Translations under genes and position numbers: made by a program | Notes under the pieces: model-generated | Told to the model about the DNA's origin: nothing | The model's input: the letters and a program-made list of their open reading frames with translations, nothing else | The model's database searches: none | NCBI GenBank assembly: GCA_009193035.1 | Contig: SWDT01000079.1 | Location: forward strand, 153,206-217,205 | Length of the DNA: 64,000 nt | DNA from: Halicephalobus mephisto | Lineage: Eukaryota > Nematoda > Chromadorea > Rhabditida > Panagrolaimidae | Reading direction: 5' to 3' | Shown: piece after piece, positions 1-10,859 of the stretch | Layout of the letters: every line of letters begins with the position of its first letter | How positions within the stretch are numbered: position 1 is the first letter of the stretch

Positions 1-164
1 CTAAAAAAAATTTAAAATTATAAAAAATAAAACTAAAAAAAATTTAAAATTATAAAAAAATTAAAATTAAAAAAAAATAAAACTAAAAAATTTTTTTTTT
101 TAATTTAAAATTTTAAAAAATAAAGATATTTAAAAAATTAAAATTAAAATTTTAAAAATCTTAC

Positions 165-1239
165 TTTTAAAAAAATGGAATTTTTGAAGATTTTCCAAGC
201 TTTCAGAGAGGATTCTGGAGTCAGAATTTCTAAGATGGAATTTTCGAGAAGATTTAGGAAATTTTGATTTTTAAAATTTATGGAATTCAGAAGGATACGG
301 CCGTCTTCCAAGGATTCGAGCTTCATCGGTCTCCAGTAGATGTAGTCGAGGATTATCCGGACAGCCGAAGCCGGCAGATCCAGGAAAAAAATTTTTTTTT
401 CATCAATTTCTCCAATTTTGATTAATTTCGAAAAAATCAGATTATCTTTGAAAAAAAATAAATTATGAATTTTGAATCTGAAAATTATAAAAATTTAAAA
501 TATGATTTTTATAAATTTGGCATTTTTGTGCAGAAAATTCAAAAAAAAAATCATTAAAAAATTTTAGAAATATATATTTCTGTGGAATTTTAGAAAATTT
601 AGGAAACTTAAAATTTAGGTAAAAAAGAGTCGGTTTCGAAAGAGAACCACCAAATTTACCAGTTTTTCCATTTTTTTGTTTTTGCGCGGGAAATTCAAAA
701 AAAATCATTGAAAAATTTTAAAAATATATTTCAGTGGAATTTTAGAAAATTTAGGTAAAAAAAAGTCAGTTTCGAAAAAGAACCATCAAATTTACCAGTT
801 TTTCCATTTTTTTGTTTTTGCGCGGGAAATTCAAAAAAATCGTTGTTATAAAATTTAAAAAAATTAATATTTCTGCGAAATTATCTCAATACAAAATTTC
901 ATGTTTAAAAAATTTCAAAAAATTTTAAAAATCAATTCGCCAATTTTACTTTTTTTTCCATTTTTATAAATTTCGCTTTTTTATTCAATAATTAAAAATT
1001 TGGAAAAATTTATATATTATTTTTTTTAATTTTTTTTATTTTAAAAGTGAAACTTACTGTATTCCGTCAGAAGTTTTCAGAATGGCGTCCCAGTGGCCCT
1101 GAGGCAAGTAGTCTGAGTCCTTCCGTCGGAGTTGTCTGGGATACTTGTAGAATCTGGCGGTCTTGGACGGAAATCCTTCAGTTAATCTTGTTTTATCCTC
1201 CATCAAGACAGCTACGATTTTCGAAATTTCCTTCGACAT
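165..1239 (-). CDS. BTB/POZ domain protein, 5' part (runs off left edge)
   Basis: Two exons are visible on the minus strand: 1058-1239 (start ATG at 1239, donor gtaagt) and 165-477 (acceptor ttttcag, donor gtaaga). They join in phase 2 to phase 2, restoring a Gln codon. The joined protein (about 165 aa) shows a BTB fold pattern: a strand ending SDGIQ, then FKIH in place of the usual F-x-x-H, a helix NLIFSKLIK, then FFLDLPASAVRIILDYIY, which matches the family's 'L-x-D-(V/L)-x-x-x-x-F-x-x-L-L-x-F-I-Y'. A BACK-like segment beginning LTPESSLKAWKIF follows. BTB proteins form dimers and often act as Cullin-3 adaptors. What follows (Kelch, MATH or other) lies outside the window. The intron 478-1057 carries a 125 bp direct repeat (about 600-715 and 730-845). 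No stop is seen at the left end. Confidence 0.7.
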
Positions 1240-2372
1240 TTTTAAATTTAAAATTATTCAAAAAAATTTTCATTTTTAAATTTAAAATTATTCAAAAAAG
1301 TTCTTTATTTTTGAATTTAAAATTATTCAAAAAAGTTTTTTATTTTTAAATTTAAAGTTATTCTAAAATTTTCATTTTTAAATTTAAAATTATTCAAAAA
1401 AGTTTTTAATTTTTAAATTTAAAATTATTCAAAAAAGTTTTTCATTTTTAAATTTAAAATTATTCAAAAAAGTTTTATTTTTGAATTTAAATTTTTTTAT
1501 TTTTAAGAAATTTGAATAAAATTCAAAAAAGTCATAAATCAGAAAACAAGTAGAAATTGATGATTCTCAATGGACACTTGATTTTTCTCTTTTTTCGTAA
1601 AAAAACAAAGTTTACCCAAAGGACCGATTTAGTCTTGATTTTTAGTTTGAAAACCATTATTCACATTATAAATCCACTTCTAAAATAAGGGAAACGCAAT
1701 TATATTATTAAAGTCGAAAATAAACATTTTTCAAAATTGTCTAGAGTAGAATTTTTAGAAAAAATTAAAAATTGGCGAAATGTGAACTAATGACAAATTT
1801 AAATTTTTTGGCGAAATGTGAATGAACGCCAAATTTGATTTTTTGGCGAAATGTGGATGAATGACAAATTTGGTTTTTTGGCAAAATGTGAATGAACGCC
1901 AAATTTGATTTTTTGGCGAAATGTGAACTGGTGACAAATTTGATTTTTTGGCGAAATGTAGATAAACGCCAAATTTGATTTTTTGACAAAATGTGGATGA
2001 ACGTCAATTTGATTTTTTGGCAGAATGTGAACTAGTGATAAATTGGGATTTTTGGCGAAATGTGAACTGGTGACAAATTAGGATTTTTTGGCGAAACGTG
2101 TCTAAATGTCAAATTTGATTTTTTGGCGAAATGTGAATGAAGGCCAATTTAATTTTTTGGCGGAATGTGAATAAATGCCAATTGGAATTTTTATATTATT
2201 AGTAAAATCAAAAAATAAAAGTTCTTTGAAATTTTCAAAATTGTGTTATTTTAAAAATAAAAAAATTTTTACAAAGTTGTTCCGAATCTAATTTTCGAAA
2301 TTTTCAAAGTTGTATTATTTTAAAAATAAAAAAAATTTGATTTCTAAAAATTCACAAAATTTCGATAAATTT
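1240..2372. repeat. Intergenic spacer with a 35 bp minisatellite (core about 1776-2180)
   Basis: About eleven imperfect copies of a roughly 35 bp unit of the form ttggcgaaatgtgaa followed by acaaatttgatttt lie head to tail at 1776-2180. From 1240 to 1500 there is a simpler array of aaattattcaaaaaagttttt. Between them, about 1500-1750, is unremarkable AT-rich DNA. Open frames on the minus strand over the array are repeats of the unit, not genes. Confidence 0.85.
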
Positions 2373-5300
2373 TTATTTCATCATTTTTAAAAGTTTTTTG
2401 AAGACATTATCGAGGATTTTATTCATTTCGTCATTGTCTATCAAGCAGGTGTACTGTATTGAAATCAGTTTTTCGTCGTGAAATTCGCATTTTTCTTCGA
2501 CTTTTTTAAAAAGAAAATTTAAAGCTTCTTTTTCATTCGTTCCTGAAATTTAATTAATTTTATAAATTTCGAAAAATACAGTACCGTCGTAATCAGGAAG
2601 AAAATTTTTCAAAGGAAATTTTTCAAGTTTTTCTTTTAAAACATCGATTTCGTTTAAAAAAACAAAAATCGGAGTTTTTTCGAATTTCGATTCTTTGCAG
2701 ATTTCTTCTAGGAGATTCAGTGAATCCATCAATCTACTCTGAAACGGATTGTGAAATTACGTAAGATTAAAAAAGTTACTTCTCCTTCGTCGTCTTCGAA
2801 TTTTTGATCGTATTCAGAAATGGCCAAACAGAAAAAAATCGCATCTAATCCATCGTACATCGTCGCCCATTTTCGTCTATCAACTTTCTGACCTCCGATA
2901 TCGAATAATCTAAAAAAGTTAAAAAAAGTTTGATAAAATCTAAAAAAAATTAAAAATAATCTAAAAAAAATTTAAAATTATTTAAAATAATTTTAAAAAA
3001 TTTTCGAAAAGTTTAAAAAATCCAAAAAAATTTAAAATAATTTTAAAAATAATCCAAAAAAATAAAAATCTATTTTTAAAACATTTTAAAAAATTTGAAA
3101 TTTATACTTAACTACAAGAAAAATGATTTAAATTAGTATATTTAATTCGAAAAAGTATATTAAAAAACAGAATTCAAACATCAAAGGATTTTTATGTTTA
3201 AAGTTGATGTAAGAAATTTTATACTTTTTAAATCATCTTACTCCAGAAGAGTGCTCAGCTGAAATAGTGGATTCTGAATATGCATTTTAAAACTTTAAAA
3301 TTACACATGACTCATTTCAAGACTATTTCGAGCAACTTCACTTCATACACAAAAAATTGTAACTTTTGGTTCTGTAACAAATACTAATAGTCACTATTAT
3401 GTTACATTTTCGTCAGAAATATCAAATATTCATAAAAATGTGACGATTGTGTTATATTTCGTAATTGTTAAGGAATCAAAAGTTAGGTTTTTGAGTGAAC
3501 TTGATGGAAGTATACATTGGATCTAATGTATCTGATAATCAGTCTTTTTAATGTGTCCATGTATCTATATCTTCCACCAATATCAACACAAAAATTGTAA
3601 CTTTTGATTCAGTAACAAATGTAAATCGTCACTATTATTTTTTATTTTTCGTCACAAGAATCAAATATTTATAAAAAATGTGACGATTGTGTCATATTTC
3701 GCAATTTTTAAGAAACCAAAAGTTACGTATTTTTGTGTATATCGATTGTAATCACGTTCGTCTTTTTTTATAATTTCCATGGTCCAGCTACTCAAGTTTG
3801 AGATAAACACAAATCCCGAAATACTGTAGATAGTACACAAAAAGTATAACTTTTGATCCAGTAACAAATGTTAATCGTCACTATTATTTTTTATTTTTCG
3901 TCATAAAAGTTAAATATTCATCAAAAATGCGACAATTATGTCATATTTCGTAATTGTTAAGAAACCAAAAGTTACGCTTTTTTGTGTTTTAGTTGCTGAA
4001 AATAATTAGTGTTGTATTTTTGGATTTTACGGAACAGGAAGTTGATTTATGGTTCTTTGGAAACTCCAAAAGTTGATTTAAAATATGAATTTAATTTACA
4101 TTAATTTAATGAAATTATTCAAAAAAGTGAATTTTTGTACTCGAAATGATGTCAGAAAAATGAGTAACTAATTTCTGACAAAAATTGGTTTACTGTAGTT
4201 TTCTATGATTTTGAAGTTTTAAAATTTAGTTTTATAAATTAATTTCATTTTGGATTTATTTAATGGAATTATTTTGAATAAAAAAATGAATTTTTGTATT
4301 TGAAATGATGTCAGAAAAAAAGAGTAACTAATTTCTGATAAAAACTGTCATACCGTAACCGTTTTTGATTTTCAAAGTCGAAAAATTTTTAATTTTAAAA
4401 ATTGTATTTTATTATTAGTTTGATTTATATGATATTAATAGGGTGACTCTAAGTATCAAAAAGGTTATACATGTTGTTAAAAAATGTTGTAGATGTTTAT
4501 AAATGACGATTGTTAAATATGATTTTATTGTTTATTATTATAAAATTAAATCTTCGAAAATTCACATATCTATTTGTTTTAAATTTTCTTAATTAAACGA
4601 CGTTAACTGTCAAAAAGTTCACATATGCTGTTAAAAAATGTTGTAGATATTTATAAATGACGATTGTTAAATATAATTTTATTATTATTATTATAAAATT
4701 AAATCGTCGAAAGTTCACATATGCTGTTAAAAAATTATTATAAATGTTTTAAATGACGATTGTTAAATATGATTTTATTATTTATTATAAAATTAAATCT
4801 TCGAAAATTCACATATACTGTTAAAAAATGTTATAGATATTTATAAATGACGATTGTTAAATATAATTTTATTATTGTTTCTTGTAATATTAAAACCTCG
4901 GAAAATTCGCTTCATTTATCGATTTTATTTTAATTACCCTAATGACATCATTTTATTTCTCAGAGTTTTGTTTACTTTGAATCTCTGATTTTCTCAGATA
5001 CAGTGTATCACGTAACTTGGATAAACTGACAAAATTTACACACAAAAAATTTATAATTTTTGGCTCAGTAACAATTGTGAAATATGTTATAATCATCACA
5101 TTTTTAATAAATATTTGACTTTTGTAACGAAAAATAAAAAATAATAGTGACGATTTACATTTGTTACTGGATCAAAAGTTATACATTTTTGTGTTGATAT
5201 TGGTGGATTATATAGATACATGGACACATTAAAAAGATTGATTATCAGATACATTAGATCCAATGTATACTTCCATCAAGTTCACTCAAAAATGTAACTT

Positions 5301-8300
5301 TTGATTCCTTAACAATTACGAAATATAACACAATCGTCACATTTTTATGAATATTCGGCTTTTGTAACGAAAATTACAATGCAATGATAACGATTTTTAT
5401 TTGTTACTAGATCAAAAATTACATTTTTTGTGTAAATTAGAGATAAATTTCAACCAAACCGTGCGAACTGTCCCTCAAGAATTACGTGGAAATTAAAACT
5501 TTCATTCTAACGTCGAAGTCTAGAAACGTGGGTTTAGGAAAAATCTTTTTTTCGTAAGAAAAAAGAAATCTTATCCTGTGAGAACCGATACCAAAGATAT
5601 ATCTATGGTTTCGTTGGACTTTTAATTTTTATTTTACATTTTTGATATAAAAGAACTTTCTGTTTCGAAGTCTATAACGAAGTCAACATCAAAATCAAAG
5701 TTGAGACCAAATCTGCAACATGCACGCAATATCCTGGCAGATAGTTTAACTATTAAATCAAATTGAATTTTTTTCAATAATTGGATAAGCTAGTTGAATG
5801 TTGCGAACATATTACAAACTTAATTTTTATCTTAACTTTGATGTTGACTTATATGTCGGAGTGTTGCACGCATATTGCAGATTTAATTTTGATATTGACT
5901 TATCTGCCAGAATGTTGCGCGCATGTTGCAACTTTAATGTTGACTTATCTGTCAGAATATTGCAACTATGATGTCGACTTATCTGCCAGAATGTTGCGCG
6001 CATGTTGCAACTTTAATGTCGACTTATCTGCCAGAATATTGCGCGCAATCTGCAGATTTAATTTTGATCCTCGCTTATACGTTGAAAAGCTGCGCGCATG
6101 TTGCAACTTTGATGTCGACCTATCTGCCAGAATATTGCGCGCAATCTGCAGATTTAATTTTGATCCTCACTTATACGTTGAAAAGCTGCGCGCATGTTGC
6201 AACTTTGATGCTGACCTATCTGCCAGAATGTTGCGCGCATGTTGCAACTTTGACTTTGATATCAACATGATTTCTAAAATTTGTTAATTTCCTATAATTA
6301 AATACTATAAAAATCATGCTTACAGTATGACCATGAAATTAAAAAACAAATACAGTAAACATTAAAAATCATATAAGAACCATTCGTGTCCTTGTATAAA
6401 TTATTCAGTAGTTTAATTTTGACTATTTTACCTCATTTTTAATGTGAAAATAGTTTTCAAAAATAACCACAACAGAAAATAAAATTTCTAAATTTAAAAA
6501 AAATAAAATTTCTAAATTTAAAAAAAATAAAATTTCTAAATTTAAAAAAAAAAAAAATTTTTAAATTAAAAAAAATAAAATTTCTAAATTTAAAAAAAAA
6601 AAAATTTTTAAATTAAAAAAATAAAATTTTTAAATTAAAAAAAAATAAAATTTCTAAATTAAAAAAAAATAAAATTTCTAAATTAAAAAAAAATAAACTT
6701 TTAAAATTAAAAAAAAAATTTTTTAAATTAAAAAAATAAAATTTCTAAATTAAAAAAAAATAAAATTTTTAAATTAGAAAAAATTAAAAATAATGGTCCC
6801 GAAACGATATTTAACAATTTTAAGGAATTTTTAAATTTTGAATGAATGAATTGAACTTACTGAAAACTTTTATTTTTGGCAGTAAAAACAATGTTCTGTA
6901 CTCCTACAGTAGGACAGTAGGCCCTGATTAAATCGGTCGGAGTTGGCTGGAAGTCTGTTTTGTTTATCCTTTCCAGATTATCGAAAAAACTAAAAAAAAT
7001 TATTTTAAAAAATGAAATAAATTATTTATAGTATTGTTCTTGCCCTGGGGGCATTTGATTCCTGAGATTCATACTATTTTCGAATTTTTTTGAAATTAAT
7101 TTTTAAAATTTTCATTGATATTTTAGGTATTAAAAAACTTGTTTAAAAAAACAAAAATTACGGTAGTTCCTTCCCCTGAGGCAGTTGATTCCTAATTTCG
7201 TAATAATTCGATTTTTTTAAATTAATTTTTTAAAATAAAGTCGATATTTTAGGTTATTTTAAAGTACTGTAAAAAGTAGTTTAAAAACAGAAAAATAAAT
7301 TCACTAAGAAATCAGAAACTAAATGCCCTGAGGGAAAGTTACAGTAATGTCTACTTTTTACTTTGTTAAATCAGTTTTGGTGCCTAAAATATTAATCATG
7401 ACTAAAAAGGTTAATTCAAAAAAGTAAAACATAAACATTACGGTAGTTCCTTCCCCTGAGGCAGTTGATCCCTAATTTCGTAATAATTCGATTTTTTTAA
7501 ATTAATTTTTTAAAATAAAATCGATATTTTAAGTCATTTTAAAGTACTGTTAAAAGTAGTTTAAAAACAAAAAAATAAATTCACTAAGAAATCAGAAACT
7601 AAATGCCCTGGGGGAAAGTTACAGTAAATTTAATAAAACTGACTATTTAGCCGAATCATTCAGGTTGTATTCGCCCCTCCTACTGTAGATTTCTTGGATC
7701 ACGGGATCTTTCCAGAGATTTTTTATGATCTCATATTCGTCTTTCCTAAATGGCCCCAGGCATTCTTCTTCGTTAGAAAGTAACTCATTCGCTTGTTTCT
7801 GAAAATAACGTCATTAAGTAAAAATAAAAAAAATAGTTTAAAATAAAAAAAATAATTTAAAATAAAAAAAATAATTTAAAATTAAAAAATTATTTAAAGT
7901 TAAAAAATTAGTTTAAAATTAGTTTAAAATTAAAAAATAATTTAAAATAAAAAACCTGGATTTCTGGTGATAATAGGATGTTGTTGAAATTTGCATAATT
8001 CAGGATGACCTTCATCGAGTTCATGATGTTGTTGTAGATAAAAGCCCTTCTGTGGATCAGTTCAGAATTCGAAAATGGCTGCTGATGGAGCATTCTGATT
8101 TGAGAAAGGAGAGTTGTTTTTCCGGATTCAGCCGCTCCTGAATTTTCATTTTTCAATAAAAAAAATTAAATTTCGACAAGGATACTGTAGTTTTTAAAAT
8201 GTTCTAAAAATTCCTTTCGAGACAACTTTGTAAAAAATTACTTTTATAACATTTAATTTCGAAATTGTATAAAATTAAAAAATTATTTTTATAACATTTA

Positions 8301-8917
8301 ATTTCGAACTTGTATAAAATTTTGTGAAAAAATAATTTTTATAATATTTAATTTCGAAATTATATAAAATTAAAAAAAATAATTTTTATAATATTTAATT
8401 TCGAAATTGTATAAAATTTAAAAAAATTATTTTTATCATATTTAATTTCGAAATTATATAAAATTTTTTAAAAATTATTTTTATAATATTTAATTTCGAA
8501 CTTGTATAAAATTTAAAAAAATTATTTTTATAATATTTAATTTCGAAATTATATAAAATTTAAAAAAATTATTTTTATTATATTTAATTTCGAAATTGTG
8601 AGACTGAAAAATAACCATTGTACTAAACCAAAATTGTATGTTATTTTAATTTCTAAGAAGTTCTGGAACTTCACGTCATGGCAATTTTGTAAAAACAGTC
8701 ATTTTTAATTTTTATAATATTTTTATTAAAATTCAAATCCAAACCTAGTAGCAAGATCCTCAAAGTTTTTGAAACTTCTTCTTCTGCGACATTTTCGATC
8801 GGTTTTTCTTCCTTAATTTCGGAATTTTTATATTTTCGTTTCAGGAAAACTTACAATGTTATCGTCTCCATCCATGACGGAAGGATCTACTTTGGCACTA
8901 CTGCAGACAGATCCCAT
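2373..8917 (-). CDS. Divergent heterotrimeric G-protein alpha subunit, 349 aa
   Basis: Eight minus-strand exons: 8855-8917, 8745-8811, 7956-8137, 7644-7798, 6861-6989, 2780-2909, 2585-2738, 2373-2542. All junctions keep phase and the total is 1050 nt. The N-terminus MGSVCSS has Gly2 and Cys5, suiting myristoylation and palmitoylation. The P-loop GAAESGKTT is at 44-52, the helical-domain motif LWKDP is in exon 4, switch II DIGGQ is at 202-206 with the catalytic Gln206 kept, and [14 protein letters not shown] follows. Departures from the family: the switch I arginine (Arg178 of human Gi1) is Tyr180; the NKxD base-binding motif is NEID (271-274); TCAT is TCLI (325-328); and the protein ends about six residues after the usual start of the receptor-contact helix. 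It probably binds membrane and nucleotide, but may hydrolyse GTP slowly and couple to receptors abnormally. No frameshift or stop is seen, so it is not an obvious pseudogene. AATAAA overlaps the stop codon. Intron 5 (2910-6860) is nearly 4 kb and full of repeats. Confidence 0.88.
3347..3987. repeat. Three copies of a 150 bp hairpin element (3347-3497, 3586-3738, 3835-3987)
   Basis: Each copy starts ACACAAAAA, continues gtaacttttg and gtaacaa, has a centre with atcgtcac and tgtgacgat facing each other, and ends tttttgtgt. The two halves are imperfect reverse complements of about 45-55 bp, so each copy can fold into one hairpin. No open frame for a transposase is present. Copies 1 and 2 are separated by an 88 bp spacer that reappears inverted at 5195-5282. 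The family totals ten copies in this window (see also 5038, 12242, 14074). This cluster lies in intron 5 of the G-alpha gene. Confidence 0.85.
4440..4900. repeat. Tandem array, about 115 bp unit, in G-alpha intron 5
   Basis: Four copies of a block containing ttgttaaaaaatgttgtagat, then aaatgacgattgttaaatat, then ttattataaaattaaatc. Copies degrade toward the right. The flanks (3990-4440 and 4900-5037) are AT-rich and hold a pair of similar blocks around gaaatgatgtcagaaaaa (about 4140 and 4300). Confidence 0.7.
5038..5433. repeat. Two hairpin-element copies with spacer, inverted relative to 3347-3738
   Basis: Copies at 5038-5194 and 5283-5433 flank the spacer 5195-5282 (ggtggattatatagata ... 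acttccatc). The spacer is the reverse complement of 3498-3585. The whole two-hairpin block is therefore an inverted duplicate of 3347-3738, making arms of about 390 bp separated by 1.3 kb within one intron. The same block recurs in this orientation at 12242-12647. Confidence 0.85.
5700..6280. repeat. GCGCGC satellite, orientation A
   Basis: Tandem units built from gacttatctgccagaat, attgcgcgcaat, ctgcagatttaattttgat and tgcgcgcatgttgcaactttgat. Unit length alternates because two sub-units are mixed. Two plus-strand frames are open across it (about 168 and 100 codons), but they only spell the repeat. The same satellite occurs in the opposite orientation at 21320-21770. Confidence 0.9.
6470..6790. 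repeat. Low-complexity array of aaaataaaatttctaaatta
   Basis: About thirteen near-identical 20-25 bp units of A-runs alternating with taaaatttctaaatt. This is simple sequence close to the 3' side of exon 5 of the G-alpha gene (6861). It shows no other feature. Confidence 0.8.
7020..7630. repeat. Palindromic repeat, two near-identical copies, in G-alpha intron 4
   Basis: Copies at about 7155-7350 and 7438-7630 each begin attacggtagttccttcccctgaggcagttga and end gccctgaggga (or gggggga) aagttacagtaa, which is roughly the reverse complement of the beginning. Each copy can fold back on itself. A shorter relative (ttcttgccctgggggcatttgattcc) lies at 7035-7065. Confidence 0.75.
8185..8600. repeat. 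52 bp tandem array in G-alpha intron 2
   Basis: About eight copies of ttataatatttaatttcgaaa followed by attatataaaattt-aaaaaaattat. It lies directly between the P-loop exon (7956-8137) and exon 2 (8745-8811). Confidence 0.8.
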
Positions 8918-9089
8918 TTTTCAAAATAGTAAATAATAAATTTTACGATATTTGGTCGACAAAGTTGTTCAGCGAAATTTCATTTACGAATTAATTTCCC
9001 ACCTTCAAATAGGTTTTTAAGAGAGTTTGAATACTGAAAAATAATTGTATTTATATAAAAAATAAATAAAAATTGGAGTTAAAATAATT

Positions 9090-9700
9090 AAAAAAGTTAA
9101 AGTCCTGGCGCGAATGTTGAGACAGTGGAATTTAGAACAGTTTAAAAAAAATTTGTGTTTTAAAATTAATAGTTCAATAATGATAATAATTGGAACAATT
9201 TAAAAGAATTTTAGGTTTCGAAACAAATGTTGAGATAATGGAATTAAAAATAATTTAAAGAAAATTTTTGTTTTAAAATTAATAGTTAAATAATAGTAAA
9301 GTTAAAAAAATTCAAAAGAATTTTAGGTTTCGGAACGAATGTTGAGATAGTAAGATTTAGAACAGTTTAAAGAAAACTTTTGTTTTAAGATAAATAGTTA
9401 AATAATAGTAAAGTTAAAAAAATTTAAAAGAATTTTAGGTTTCGGAACGAATGTTGAGATAGTAAGATTTAGAGCAGTTTAAAGAAAACTTATGTTTTAA
9501 GATAAATAGTTAAATAATAGTAAAGTTAAGAAAATTCAAAAGAATCCTAACTCTCGGCGTAAATGTTGAGATAGTAAGATTTAGAACAGTTTAAAGAAAA
9601 TTTTTATTTTAAAATTAATAGTTAAATAATAGTAAAATTAAAGAAATTTTTAAAAACCTTAGGTTTCGGAACGAATGTTCAAATATTAAAATATACAAAG
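9090..9700. repeat. 112-115 bp tandem array upstream of the G-alpha gene
   Basis: Five to six copies of a unit containing ggtttcggaacgaatgttgagata, agtaagatttagaacagtttaaagaaaa and aatagttaaataatagtaaag. Copies 3 to 5 are nearly identical. 9700-10040 continues as decayed single-copy versions (aatgttcaaat, aatgctgaac). Confidence 0.85.
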
Positions 9701-10419
9701 TTCATTAAACCCTAGATTCCAAAAAGAATCTTCAAACATTGAAAAGTTTTAAAATTTAAAAGAATTCTATCTTGACACGAATGTCCATACGATGAAATTT
9801 ACCAAAATTTGTAAGAATTCTAAATGACGACAAAAATGCTCAAATATTCTAAACATTTGCAAAATTCACATAAACCGTAATTCTTGACACGAATGCTGAA
9901 CTACTGTAGAAGTTTACGAAATTCGAAAAAATTCCGCATTTCAACAATGTTCGTAATTTAAAAAAACAACTCCGATTTCGACTCATTATTCTTTGAAAAT
10001 TCCAGACTTTGAGTTGAAAATTTTAAAATCCAGTTTTACCTCCAACTTTAAAGCCTACCAGATTTGTTCGGTTTCCATAGAAATGCCAAAATATGGTTGT
10101 TTTGAGTTTTGCGCGGACTGACTAAGTTAAAAAAAGCTTCTGGAAGCGGTTTCTTGGAAAGCCTTAAGAAAAGAATAAAATTTGTCATGGATAAAAAATG
10201 AAAGAAAATGTTTATAATGTATACAGGTATCCTAAGAAAAATATGCACTTTTAAGTCGTTCTAATTCGACAAAAAACAGATGGATTTTTATTTGCTTTCT
10301 TTTATTAGATTTCGATAAACTTGTGGTTTCACTTGATATCGAGAAATAATAAAAATAAAAATGATTTTCATGGAAAAATTTAACATTAAAGCGTTTTTGA
10401 TTATGTTGCAAAATCAACT

Positions 10420-10790
10420 TTCAATCTTTGGCATTCTGTTCCGAAAGTCATGCAATCACTTTCAAAAGAAGAAAAGTGTTCCCTATCATGTCGAGAAATC
10501 AACTTTCAAATTTAAACAATCTATTTCAAAGATTATTTAGCATATTCTTAAATGAGAAAAGTGTTCTCCATTATCCTACAAAGTTAACTTTCAATCTTTG
10601 GCATTTTGTTCCGAAAGTCATGTAATAATTTTCAAAAGAAGAAAAGTGTTCCCTATCATGTCGAGAAATCAACTTTCAAATTTAAACAATCTATTCCGAA
10701 GATCATTTGACATATTTTTAAATGAGAAAAGTGTTCCCTCCGTTCGCAAGTCTGGATTTCAAGCTTTGGCATTTTGTTTCGAAACGCTTT
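10420..10790. repeat. 170 bp direct repeat, two full copies and one partial
   Basis: Units start tttcaatctttggcattctg (or tttg) ttccgaaagtcatg, run through gaaaagtgttccctatcatg, and end at aatgagaaaagtgtt. They start near 10420 and 10590, with a truncated third near 10750. Open frames of 65 and 86 codons here are products of the repeat. The flanking DNA at 9950-10420 holds nothing I recognise. Confidence 0.75.
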
Positions 10791-10859
10791 TAATTTCAAT
10801 TTCAAAACAAAAAAAAGCATTTCTTCCTAGACTAAGAAAATTGTGGTTAATTTTATAGT

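Noticed and set aside
5781..6287. 168-codon plus-strand open frame with repeated Cys and Leu
   Set aside because: It lies wholly in the GCGCGC satellite, two frames are open at once, and no start context, splice sites or domain are present.
9090..9700. Regularly spaced repeats resembling a CRISPR array
   Set aside because: Eukaryotic nematode DNA; units are tandem satellite copies without unique spacers.
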